Part shown: in pieces, positions 39,344-46,306 of the stretch
Numbering within the stretch: the first letter of the stretch is position 1
Layout of the letters: the number at the start of each line of letters is the position of its first letter
Assembly: GCA_964246985.1 (NCBI GenBank)
Contig: CAXTSE010000003.1
Location: 1-64,000 of the forward strand
DNA length: 64,000 nucleotides
DNA from: CAXTSE01 sp964246985
GTDB taxonomy: Bacteria; Actinomycetota; Actinomycetes; Actinomycetales; Microbacteriaceae
Direction: 5' to 3'
Translations under genes and position numbers: made by a program
Notes under the pieces: model-generated
Database searches by the model: none
The model's input: the letters and a program-made list of their open reading frames with translations, nothing else
Told to the model about the DNA's origin: nothing

Positions 39344-39768
39344 CCGCGGTCCCCTGCCAGCTCGATCACGACGTTGGTCGCCTTCGTGCTGGCCACCGCG
39401 AGCATGCCCGGCTCGAGTCCGAGCTCGTCGGCGGCCTCGCGGCTCATGAGCGACACCACCCGGAACGGACCCGCCTGCATGTCGACCTGCGCCATCACCC
39501 CGTCCTTGGTCACGGCGATGATGATGCCGGTGAATCGGTTGCGGGCGGATGCGCGCGTCAGCGGGAAGGCCGCCGCGAGCGGTGCATCGGCGGCGGGCTC
39601 GGCGAGCAGCGGCAGCAGGTCGGTGCCGCGGACTACCTGTCGACCCGCTTCGTTCTTCCGCACCGTCAGCCGTCCGCTGTCGCCCCAGCGCCGCACGGTG
39701 TCGTCGCTGACCCCGAGCAGGGCCGCGACCTCGGCGATGGAGAACTCATTCCGCGGATGCGTGCTCAC
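39340..39768 (-). CDS. HTH-TOBE molybdate-responsive protein
   Basis: This 142-residue protein has an N-terminal MerR/excisionase-type HTH (FSIAEVAALLGVSDDTVRRW, about 9-28, then GRLTVRKNEAGRQVVRG) and a C-terminal TOBE/Mop domain (about 70-140; RNRFTGIIIAVTKDGVMAQV). It combines the DNA-binding and oxyanion-binding roles of ModE in a compact form and may also stand in for the TOBE domain missing in ModC. It begins the modABC transcript. The GTG start has a TAGAGT box 6 nt upstream. Confidence 0.85.
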   Translation of the reverse strand: MSTHPRNEFSIAEVAALLGVSDDTVRRWGDSGRLTVRKNEAGRQVVRGTDLLPLLAEPAADAPLAAAFPLTRASARNRFTGIIIAVTKDGVMAQVDMQAGPFRVVSLMSREAADELGLEPGMLAVASTKATNVVIELAGDRG

Positions 39769-39780
39769 AGGGCGACTCTA
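39769..39780 (-). promoter_or_regulatory. Putative leaderless -10 box for the HTH-TOBE/mod operon
   Basis: On the minus strand TAGAGT (plus 39775-39780) precedes GTG 39768 by 6 nt with no Shine-Dalgarno. The 80-bp divergent gap to the moeZ-like gene also holds GAGAAT, 6 nt before its GTG 39849, a weaker match. Confidence 0.5.
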
Positions 39781-39848
39781 GCCGCATGAGCGGTCACAGG
39801 TCGTCACCGTCTGCCACGCGACCCGCTCGAGTGCGCGAGAATCGCAGA

Positions 39849-40970
39849 GTGACCGTCGACCCCGCATCCGCCCGCTTCGCGCGGCAGCGCGTGCTTCCGG
39901 GCTTCGGGGCCGAGGCGCAGCGGCGGCTGGCCGACGCGCACGTGGTCGTGATCGGCGCGGGCGGCCTCGGCAGCGCCGTGCTGCCCGCCCTCGCCGCGGC
40001 CGGGGTCGGCACACTGACGATCGTCGACGACGACACCGTCGACGCCTCCAACCTCCACCGCCAGACCCTGCACGGGCCGTCCGACGTGGGGCGCCTGAAG
40101 GTCGACTCGGCGCGCGACGCCCTCGCCGCCCTGTCGCCCGAGACCGTCGTGACCACGGTGACCACCCGCTTCGCACCCGGCAGCAGCTTCGACCTCCTGC
40201 TCGAGGCCGACCTCCTCGTCGACGGCAGCGACAACGCGGCCACGCGCTACCACGCCAACGATGCGGCCACGATCCGCGCGATCCCGCTCGTCTGGGGCTC
40301 GGCCCTGCGCTTCTCGGGCCAGGTCGGCGTCGCCTGGGACGAACGCGGCATCGACTACCGCGACCTCTTCCCCGAGCCGGCGGGAGGCGCATCCGACGAC
40401 GACACCTGCGAGATCGCGGGGGTGCTGCCGACGGTGTGCGCCGTGACCGGCGCCATGATGGCGACCGAGGCGATCAAGCTGCTCACCGGCCTGGGTGAGC
40501 CCCTCCTCGGCCGGGTCGCCGTCTACGACGCGCTGAGCGGATCGACGCGCGAGATCGCCTACGCGCGCGACCCCGCGGCGCCCCGGCCCGGTTCCATCGA
40601 GGAGCGCACCACGCTGCGCGAGCCGGATCCGTCGGACTCGGTCACCCCGACGGACCTCCAGCGGCTGCTCGCGGGCGACACGACGCGGGGCATCCACGAG
40701 ACGCCGCCGGTGCTGCTCGATGTGCGGAACTCGGCGGAGGTGTCGTTCGCGGCGCTGCCGGGCGCCGTGCACATCCCGCTCGCCGAGCTGCCGGATCGCC
40801 TCGACGAGCTCGACCGAACCGTGCCGCTCGTCGTCTACTGCCACCACGGGGTGCGCTCGGCTCGCGCCCTCGAGACCCTGCAGCAGGCCGGCTTCACCCG
40901 CGTGAAGCACCTCATCGGCGGCATCGACGCGTGGTCGGTCGCCATCGATCCCGAGCTGCCGAGGTACTGA
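39849..40970 (+). CDS. moeZ: ThiF/MoeB-type adenylyltransferase with rhodanese domain (MoeZ-like)
   Basis: This 373-residue two-domain protein has an E1-like adenylation domain first (about 1-250; VVIGAGGLGSAVLPALAAAG and DDDTVDASNLHRQTLH, with Arg/Asp contacts for ATP) and a rhodanese domain after about 270 with the active-site loop VYCHHGVRSARAL (catalytic Cys). It should adenylate the MoaD C-terminus and pass sulfur to it. GTG 39849 is used; ATG 39786 in frame adds 21 low-conservation residues. It heads the plus-strand cofactor operon and is coupled to moeA (TGATG). Confidence 0.86.
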   Translation: MTVDPASARFARQRVLPGFGAEAQRRLADAHVVVIGAGGLGSAVLPALAAAGVGTLTIVDDDTVDASNLHRQTLHGPSDVGRLKVDSARDALAALSPETVVTTVTTRFAPGSSFDLLLEADLLVDGSDNAATRYHANDAATIRAIPLVWGSALRFSGQVGVAWDERGIDYRDLFPEPAGGASDDDTCEIAGVLPTVCAVTGAMMATEAIKLLTGLGEPLLGRVAVYDALSGSTREIAYARDPAAPRPGSIEERTTLREPDPSDSVTPTDLQRLLAGDTTRGIHETPPVLLDVRNSAEVSFAALPGAVHIPLAELPDRLDELDRTVPLVVYCHHGVRSARALETLQQAGFTRVKHLIGGIDAWSVAIDPELPRY

Positions 40971-42172
40971 TGGGTGCCGGACGCACGCCCGTCGCCGCGC
41001 ACACCGCGCGGGTCGACGCCCTGCTGGCGCCGCTGCGCGCTCGCGCGCTCGAGGTCGTGCCGCTCTCCGATGCACTCGGGCGGGTCACGGCCGCGGCGGT
41101 CGTGTCGCCGATGCAGCTTCCGCCGTTCCGCAACTCGCAGATGGACGGGTTCGCCGTGCGCGCCGCCGACGTCGCGGGTGCGCCGGTGACGCTGCCGGTG
41201 GTCGGCGAGGTCGCGGCGGCGGCGGGGTCGCCCGCCCCGCTCGTGCCGGGCACCGCCGTGCGCATCATGACGGGTGCGCCTGTGCCCGGGGGCGCGGATG
41301 CGGTGGTGCCGGTCGAGGACACGACCTCCGCGTCGGCCGACGTCGTCGAGATCCTCCGCCCCCGCGCCGCCGGAGAGTACCTCCGCGAGCCCGGCTCCGA
41401 CGTCGCCATCGGCGCCGAGCTGCTCCCCGCCGGACGGCGTCTCGCGTCGCGCCACCTCGCCGTGCTGGCGGCGGCCGGGCTGGTCGAGGTGCCTGTCTCC
41501 TCTCGCGTCCGGCTCGCCGTGATCAGCACCGGCAGCGAGCTCGTCGCCCCCGGCCAGCCTCTCGGACCCGGACAGATTCCCGACGCCAACGGAACCGCGC
41601 TCGTCGCCGCGGCGCAGTCTGCGGGTGCGCAGGTCGTCGCGAGCGCCCGCGTCCACGACCAGCCCGATGACCTCGCCGCCGCCTTCGACGCCGCGATCGC
41701 CGCGGGCGCCGAGCTGCTGCTGACCAGCGGCGGCGTCTCGATGGGCGACCACGAGGTGGTGCGCGACCTGCTCGAGCCGCTCGGCGCGCACGTGGACGTG
41801 CTCGCGATGCAGCCGGGTGGCCCGCAGGCGCTCGCGAGCTACCAGGGTGTGCCGGTCGTGTGCTTCCCCGGCAACCCGGTGTCGAGCCAGCTGAGCTTCG
41901 AGCTGTTCGTCGCCCCGATGCTGCGCGAGCTCGCCGCACTGCCCGAGCCGCGGCGCGCGACGCTGCGGCTCGAGGCCGCCGTGCGGTCGGTTGCGGGGCG
42001 ACGCCAGTTCCTGCGAGGACGCAGCCTCGACGGCGACCGCGTGGCGACCGTCTCGGGACCGGGATCGCACCTCGTGGCGGGGCTCGCCGCATCCGATCTG
42101 ATCATCGACATCCCGGAGGACGTGGTCGAACTGGCCGCGGGCGATCCGGTCGAGACGTGGGAGCTGCTGTGA
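40970..42172 (+). CDS. moeA: Molybdopterin molybdotransferase
   Basis: This 400-residue enzyme inserts molybdate into adenylated molybdopterin. MoeA blocks are present in order: LGRVTAAAVVSPMQLPPFRNSQMDGFAV (cited by PPFRNSQMDGFAV), RIMTGAPVPGGADAVVPVE, LASRHLAVLAAAGLVEVPV, STGSELV, DANGTAL, LLTSGGVSMGDHEVV and VVCFPGNPVSSQLSF. The length is normal. It overlaps the moeZ-like stop and the moaC-mogA start (GTGA). Confidence 0.92.
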   Translation: MGAGRTPVAAHTARVDALLAPLRARALEVVPLSDALGRVTAAAVVSPMQLPPFRNSQMDGFAVRAADVAGAPVTLPVVGEVAAAAGSPAPLVPGTAVRIMTGAPVPGGADAVVPVEDTTSASADVVEILRPRAAGEYLREPGSDVAIGAELLPAGRRLASRHLAVLAAAGLVEVPVSSRVRLAVISTGSELVAPGQPLGPGQIPDANGTALVAAAQSAGAQVVASARVHDQPDDLAAAFDAAIAAGAELLLTSGGVSMGDHEVVRDLLEPLGAHVDVLAMQPGGPQALASYQGVPVVCFPGNPVSSQLSFELFVAPMLRELAALPEPRRATLRLEAAVRSVAGRRQFLRGRSLDGDRVATVSGPGSHLVAGLAASDLIIDIPEDVVELAAGDPVETWELL

Positions 42173-43161
42173 CCGGACTGAGCCACCTGGACGACGCGGG
42201 CCGCGCCCGCATGATCGACGTCGGCGACAAGGCCGTGACGCGCCGGGTCGCGACCGCGGCGGGACGGCTGAGCACGACGTCCGAGGTGATCGCGCTCGTG
42301 CGCGCGGACGGACTGCCGAAGGCCGACGTGCTGGCGACCGCGCGCATCGCCGCGATCGCCGGGGCCAAGCGCACGAGCGAGCTCATCCCGCTCGCGCACC
42401 TGCTGCCGCTCGAGAAGGTGACGGTCGAGTTCGAGCTGGCGGAGTCGTCGATCGAGATCCGCGCGACGGTCGCCGTGACGGCCAAGACGGGCGTCGAGAT
42501 GGAGGCGCTGACGGCCGTCGCGATCGCCGGGCTGACCCTGCACGACATGATCAAGGCGGTGGATGCGGCGGCCGTGCTCGGCGACATCCGCCTCCTCGAG
42601 AAGACCGGAGGCAAGCACGGGGCCTGGACCAGGGACGCTCCGCCCGCGGGGAACCCGGTTCCTGAGGAGCGCCGCGAAGCGACGCGTCTCGAAGGACGCG
42701 CCATCGTCATCGTCTCCTCCACCGGCGTCGCCGCCGGCACCCGCACCGACACGACCGGGCCGGCGATCGTCGCGTGGTTGCAGTCCCGCGGCTACGCCAT
42801 CGACGCGCCGACCGTCGTCGCCGACGCCGACATCGCCGCCGCCCTCGCGGATGCGGTGGCCGACGCCCCCGCGCTTGTGCTGACGACCGGCGGCACCGGC
42901 ATCCACCCGCAGGACCGCACCCCCGAGGCCACCCGCGCCGTGATCGACCACGAGCTCCCGGGGGTCGCCGAGGCGCTGCGGTCGGCGGGGCGCGCGGTCA
43001 CCCCGACGGCCGACCTCAGCCGCGCGATCGCGGGCGTCGCGGGCTCGACGATCGTCGTCAACCTGCCCGGCTCATCCGGAGGCGTCCGCGACGGACTCGC
43101 GGTGCTGGATCCCCTGCTCCCCCACCTGCACGCGCAGCTCGCCGGGGGCGGCCATGACTGA
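42169..43161 (+). CDS. moaCB: MoaC-MogA/MoaB fusion protein
   Basis: This 330-residue bifunctional protein has an N-terminal half (about 1-155) that is MoaC, cyclic pyranopterin monophosphate synthase: SHLDDAGRARMIDVGDKAVT, AAIAGAKRTSELIPLAHLLP and KTGVEMEALTAVAIAGLTLHDMIKAVD (cited by KTGVEMEALTAV). The C-terminal half (about 170-330) is MogA/MoaB, molybdopterin adenylyltransferase, with LVLTTGGTGIHPQDRTPEAT and NLPGSSGGVRDGL. The fusion is known in actinobacteria. The GTG overlaps the moeA stop, and moaE starts 8 bp before this gene ends. Confidence 0.9.
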   Translation: MTGLSHLDDAGRARMIDVGDKAVTRRVATAAGRLSTTSEVIALVRADGLPKADVLATARIAAIAGAKRTSELIPLAHLLPLEKVTVEFELAESSIEIRATVAVTAKTGVEMEALTAVAIAGLTLHDMIKAVDAAAVLGDIRLLEKTGGKHGAWTRDAPPAGNPVPEERREATRLEGRAIVIVSSTGVAAGTRTDTTGPAIVAWLQSRGYAIDAPTVVADADIAAALADAVADAPALVLTTGGTGIHPQDRTPEATRAVIDHELPGVAEALRSAGRAVTPTADLSRAIAGVAGSTIVVNLPGSSGGVRDGLAVLDPLLPHLHAQLAGGGHD

Positions 43162-43582
43162 GTCGGCCGAGGGCAGGTCGCTCGCGCGGGTCACGGATGC
43201 AGTGCTCGACCGCGCCGCGATCGAGGCGTTCGCGCTCTCGGCCACCGACGGAGCGCTGGTGACGTTCGAGGGCGTGATCCGCGACCACGACCACGGCGAC
43301 GCGGTGAGCGCGCTCGACTACGAGGCCCACCCCGACGCGCAAGCCTTCCTCGCCGAGGTCTGCGCGGGCCTCGCCGCCGAGACCGGACTGCGCGTCGCCG
43401 CGGCCCACCGCATCGGCCACCTCGTCGTCGGAGACGTCGCCCTCATCGCATCCGTCGCCGCCCCGCACCGCGCCGACGCGTTCGCCGCGTGCGCGCTCCT
43501 CGTCGACCGCATCAAAGAGCGCACCCCGATCTGGAAGCGCCAGCACCTCACGTCCGGGACGACGGAGTGGGTGAACCTCTAG
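43154..43582 (+). CDS. moaE: Molybdopterin synthase catalytic subunit
   Basis: This 142-residue MoaE has VTFEGVIRDHDHG near residues 36-48, ALDYEAHPDAQAF, the conserved AAAHRIGHLVVGDVA and the C-terminal catalytic region DRIKERTPIWKRQHLTSG, which holds the two catalytic lysines. With MoaD it inserts two sulfurs into precursor Z. It overlaps moaC-mogA by 8 bp and converges on moaD with 15 bp between stops. Confidence 0.92.
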   Translation: MTESAEGRSLARVTDAVLDRAAIEAFALSATDGALVTFEGVIRDHDHGDAVSALDYEAHPDAQAFLAEVCAGLAAETGLRVAAAHRIGHLVVGDVALIASVAAPHRADAFAACALLVDRIKERTPIWKRQHLTSGTTEWVNL

Positions 43583-43605
43583 GTAGGTCCTAGCGGCTCA
43601 GCCGC
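43579..43605. terminator. Two small stem-loops between convergent moaE and moaD
   Basis: CTAGG/CCTAG (43579-43593, 5-nt loop) and GCGGC/GCCGC (43593-43605, TCA loop) abut each other at the convergent stops. Both are short. They may give weak bidirectional termination. Confidence 0.35.
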
Positions 43606-43831
43606 CCGAGAACGGCGGCAGCACGTCGACGCGCGCACCCACGGCGCGCGACGGGTCGCGCGACACGACCCCGTCGACCAGGAACGAGCCCGACCGCAGC
43701 ACGCGCGCCATCGCATCCCCGTAGCGCTCCACGAGCAGGGTCTTCAACGCGCCGACCGACGGCGCGTCGAGCTCCTCCGACGCACGGCCCGCCGCCTCCG
43801 CTGCCGCGGCGAAGTACCGCACCTCAGCCAC
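43598..43831 (-). CDS. moaD: Molybdopterin synthase sulfur carrier subunit
   Basis: This 77-residue ubiquitin-like protein ends in the required Gly-Gly (VDVLPPFSGG), the site adenylated and thiocarboxylated by the MoeZ-like protein. AEVRYFAAAAEAAG is the first strand and helix, and VGALKTLLVERYG follows. GTG 43831 is chosen: it lies 2 bp after the moaA stop and gives the usual length. A longer open frame exists only because it shadows moaA. It is co-transcribed with moaA. Confidence 0.88.
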   Translation of the reverse strand: MAEVRYFAAAAEAAGRASEELDAPSVGALKTLLVERYGDAMARVLRSGSFLVDGVVSRDPSRAVGARVDVLPPFSGG

Positions 43832-43833
43832 CG

Positions 43834-44898
43834 CTACCCACCGATCGCGCCCATCGAGCGCACCGGCGGCGCGAAGTCGGCGGCGTCGATGCCGTGACCG
43901 GCCTGCTTGTTCCACATGGCCGCGCGCCACAGATCGGCGATCGCCGCATCCGACGCACCGGAGCGCAGCAGACCGCGCAGGTCGGTCTCGTCGTCGCCGA
44001 ACAGGCACGATCGCACCGTCCCCTCGGCGGTGACGCGGGTGCGGTCGCAGGCCGAGCAGAACGAGCGGGTGACGGATGCGATGATGCCGACGGTCGCCGG
44101 GCCGCCGTCCACGGTCCACTCCTCCGCGGGCGAGGAGGGATCCGTGCGTGGCACCGAGTCCAGCGTGAAGCGGGTGCCCAGCACCGCCAGCAGCTCCGCC
44201 GCCGGGATCATGTTGTCGCGGCGCCAGGCCGCGTCGGCGTCCAGGGGCATCTGCTCGATGAAGCGCAGAGCGAGGCCACGCTCGAGTGCGAACGCGAGCA
44301 GCTCGGGCGCGTCGGCGAGGGTCTCGCGCATCAGGACGGCGTTGATCTTGATCGGCCCGAGGCCCGCTGTGTGGGCGCCCGCGATGCCGTCGAGCACGCG
44401 CGGCAGCCGGTCGCGCCGGGTGAGGCGGGCGAAGTGCTCGCGGTCGACGGTGTCGAGCGAGACGTTGATGCGGGTGAGGCCGGCGTCGCGGAGGGCGGCC
44501 GCGCGCGCATCCAGCCCGATGCCGTTGGTCGTCATCGCGAGCGAGATGCCGGGTGCGGCGAGCGCCGACAGCCGCACGATGTCGACGAGGTCGCCGCGGG
44601 TGAGCGGCTCGCCGCCCGTGAAGCGCACCTCCTTCACGCCGAGATCGTGCCAGGCGATCCCGACCAGGCGGGCGATCTCGGGCGCCGACAGCAGGTCGTC
44701 CTTGGGGATCGCGGGAAGGCCCTCGGCCGGCATGCAGTAGGTACAGCGCAGCGAGCACTTCTCGGTGATCGAGACCCGCAGGTCCTCGGCGACGCGACCG
44801 AAGCGATCGACGAGACCCGCGACATCCGGACGCCCCGCTGTAGACGGCGACTCGCCCACAGGCCGACGGATCGTCGGCATTCCGAGAGCGAGGGACAT
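43834..44898 (-). CDS. moaA: GTP 3',8-cyclase (radical SAM)
   Basis: This 354-residue radical-SAM enzyme makes 3',8-cyclo-GTP, the first step of molybdopterin synthesis. The SAM cluster motif is EKCSLRCTYCMP (Cys48, Cys52, Cys55), GGEPL follows in FTGGEPLTRGD, and the second C-terminal cluster lies in FCSACDRTRV with a later SCLFG. The C-terminus ends in Gly-Gly as in functional MoaA. The ATG at 44898 is 18 bp from the divergent sulfite-oxidase-like start and has a TAGGGT box 6 nt upstream. Confidence 0.93.
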   Translation of the reverse strand: MSLALGMPTIRRPVGESPSTAGRPDVAGLVDRFGRVAEDLRVSITEKCSLRCTYCMPAEGLPAIPKDDLLSAPEIARLVGIAWHDLGVKEVRFTGGEPLTRGDLVDIVRLSALAAPGISLAMTTNGIGLDARAAALRDAGLTRINVSLDTVDREHFARLTRRDRLPRVLDGIAGAHTAGLGPIKINAVLMRETLADAPELLAFALERGLALRFIEQMPLDADAAWRRDNMIPAAELLAVLGTRFTLDSVPRTDPSSPAEEWTVDGGPATVGIIASVTRSFCSACDRTRVTAEGTVRSCLFGDDETDLRGLLRSGASDAAIADLWRAAMWNKQAGHGIDAADFAPPVRSMGAIGG

Positions 44899-44916
44899 GG
44901 GTCTACCCTAAGTCGC
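44899..44916. promoter_or_regulatory. Shared bidirectional leaderless -10 element of moaA and sulfite-oxidase-like gene
   Basis: The whole 18-bp intergenic stretch contains TACCCTA (44904-44910). Read plus, TACCCT is 7 nt before ATG 44917. Read minus, TAGGGT (plus 44905-44910) is 6 nt before the moaA ATG at 44898. One near-symmetric box would serve two leaderless genes, and each gene's -35 would lie inside the other's coding sequence. Confidence 0.6.
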
Positions 44917-45507
44917 ATGTCGTTCATCACTCGCGGTTTCAGCGGGCGCAGAGACCGCGACCCCCGCCTCCCGCCGGGCCAGACCCTCGTCGAGGACTGG
45001 CCGGTGCTGTCGGCCGGGGTGACCCCGCAGATCGAGCCCGACGAGTGGCAGTTCACGATCAAGGACGAGACCGGCACCGATCACAGCTGGGACTGGGACT
45101 CGATGCAGGCCCTCGGCCTCGACGACATCACGACCGACATCCATTGCGTGACGCACTGGTCCAAGCTGCAGATGTCATGGCGTGGCGTCAGCCTGGACAA
45201 GGTGTTCGAGAACGTCGAGAGCCAGTTCGACTACGTGATGGCGCACAGCTACGGCGGCTACACGACGAACGTTCCCCTCGAGGATCTGCTCGACGGCCAG
45301 GCCTGGATCGCGTTCGAGGCCGACGGCGAGCCGCTCACCCCCGAGCATGGCGGCCCGGTGCGCCTGCTGGTGCCGCACCTGTACTTCTGGAAGAGCGCGA
45401 AGTGGCTCCGCGGACTGACGATGATGCCCCGCGACGACCCCGGCTTCTGGGAGCAGTCCGGCTACCACATCCATGGCGACCCCTGGCAGGAAGAGCGCTA
45501 CTGGTGA
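44917..45507 (+). CDS. Sulfite-oxidase-fold molybdoenzyme (cytosolic)
   Basis: This 196-residue Moco-binding domain of the sulfite oxidase/YedY family has the molybdenum-ligating cysteine, Cys77, in TDIHCVTHWSKLQMSWRGV. HSYGGYTTNVPLEDLLDG and EHGGPVRLLVPHLYFWKSAKW follow and form the cofactor pocket. There is no Tat signal and no dimerisation domain, so it should work in the cytoplasm. The flavin reductase gene just downstream is the likely electron partner. Possible activities are sulfoxide or N-hydroxyl reduction; none can be proved from sequence. Confidence 0.86.
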   Translation: MSFITRGFSGRRDRDPRLPPGQTLVEDWPVLSAGVTPQIEPDEWQFTIKDETGTDHSWDWDSMQALGLDDITTDIHCVTHWSKLQMSWRGVSLDKVFENVESQFDYVMAHSYGGYTTNVPLEDLLDGQAWIAFEADGEPLTPEHGGPVRLLVPHLYFWKSAKWLRGLTMMPRDDPGFWEQSGYHIHGDPWQEERYW

Positions 45508-45526
45508 CCGGCTCCGGCCGCCCGGC

Positions 45527-46306
45527 ATGACGAGCGTCACCGAGCGGGTCGCCGCCCGGCACGCCGCCTGGCACACCGGCACCGTCGTCTCGTCGACGCC
45601 CGAGACCGAGTCGGCGAAGCGCCTGGTGCTCGACGTGCCGACCTGGCCGGGCAACGAGGCAGGCTCGCATCTCGACATCCGCCTGACGGCACCCGACGGA
45701 TATCAGGCCAGCCGCGCTTATTCGATCGCCTCCTCGGGCGAGGGCACGCGCGTCGTCCTCGCGGTCGACCGGCTCGACTACGGAGAGGTGTCGCCGTTCC
45801 TCACCGACGAGCTGCGCGCGGGCGACCAGGTCGAGCTGCACGGACCGCTCGGCGCCTACTTCATCTGGCGGCCGCCGCCCGCGACCGACCCGACTCCCCC
45901 GGCACCCGTGCAGCTGGTCGCCGCGGGCTCGGGCGTGGTGCCGCTCTACGCGATGGCGCGAGCGCACGTCGACGTGGGCGACCCGACGCCCTTCCGTCTC
46001 CTGTACTCGGTACGTGACGCGTCGCACATCTTCTTCCAGGAGGAGCTGATGCGCGCGGCGCTGGAGTCGCCCGAGACTTTCCGGTTCGACCCTCACTACA
46101 CGCGCATCGCCCCCGAGGGCTGGACGGGGGCCGTGCCCGCGCGCCTCACCCGCGACTCTCTCGGCGCCGCGAGCTTCACCGCCGAGGAGGCGCCGCGCAT
46201 CTTCATCTGCGGGCCGACGCCGTTCGTCGAGATGGTGTCGAGCTGGTTCGTCGAGCTGGGCCACATGCCCGGAGCGATCCGGGCCGAGCGCTTCGGCGGC
46301 GCCTAG
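45527..46306 (+). CDS. FAD/NAD(P)-binding ferredoxin-reductase-like protein
   Basis: This 259-residue flavoreductase of the FNR fold has the FAD motif SRAYSIASSGEG (RxYS) near residue 65, GPLGAYFIWRPP, VAAGSGVVPLYAMAR as the pyridine-nucleotide loop and FICGPTPFVEMVSSW as the C-terminal CGP motif. No [2Fe-2S] domain is present, so electrons should pass directly to a partner, most simply the Moco protein encoded 19 bp upstream. Its TAG stop shares the palindrome CTAG with the stop of the convergent gene. Confidence 0.85.
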   Translation: MTSVTERVAARHAAWHTGTVVSSTPETESAKRLVLDVPTWPGNEAGSHLDIRLTAPDGYQASRAYSIASSGEGTRVVLAVDRLDYGEVSPFLTDELRAGDQVELHGPLGAYFIWRPPPATDPTPPAPVQLVAAGSGVVPLYAMARAHVDVGDPTPFRLLYSVRDASHIFFQEELMRAALESPETFRFDPHYTRIAPEGWTGAVPARLTRDSLGAASFTAEEAPRIFICGPTPFVEMVSSWFVELGHMPGAIRAERFGGA

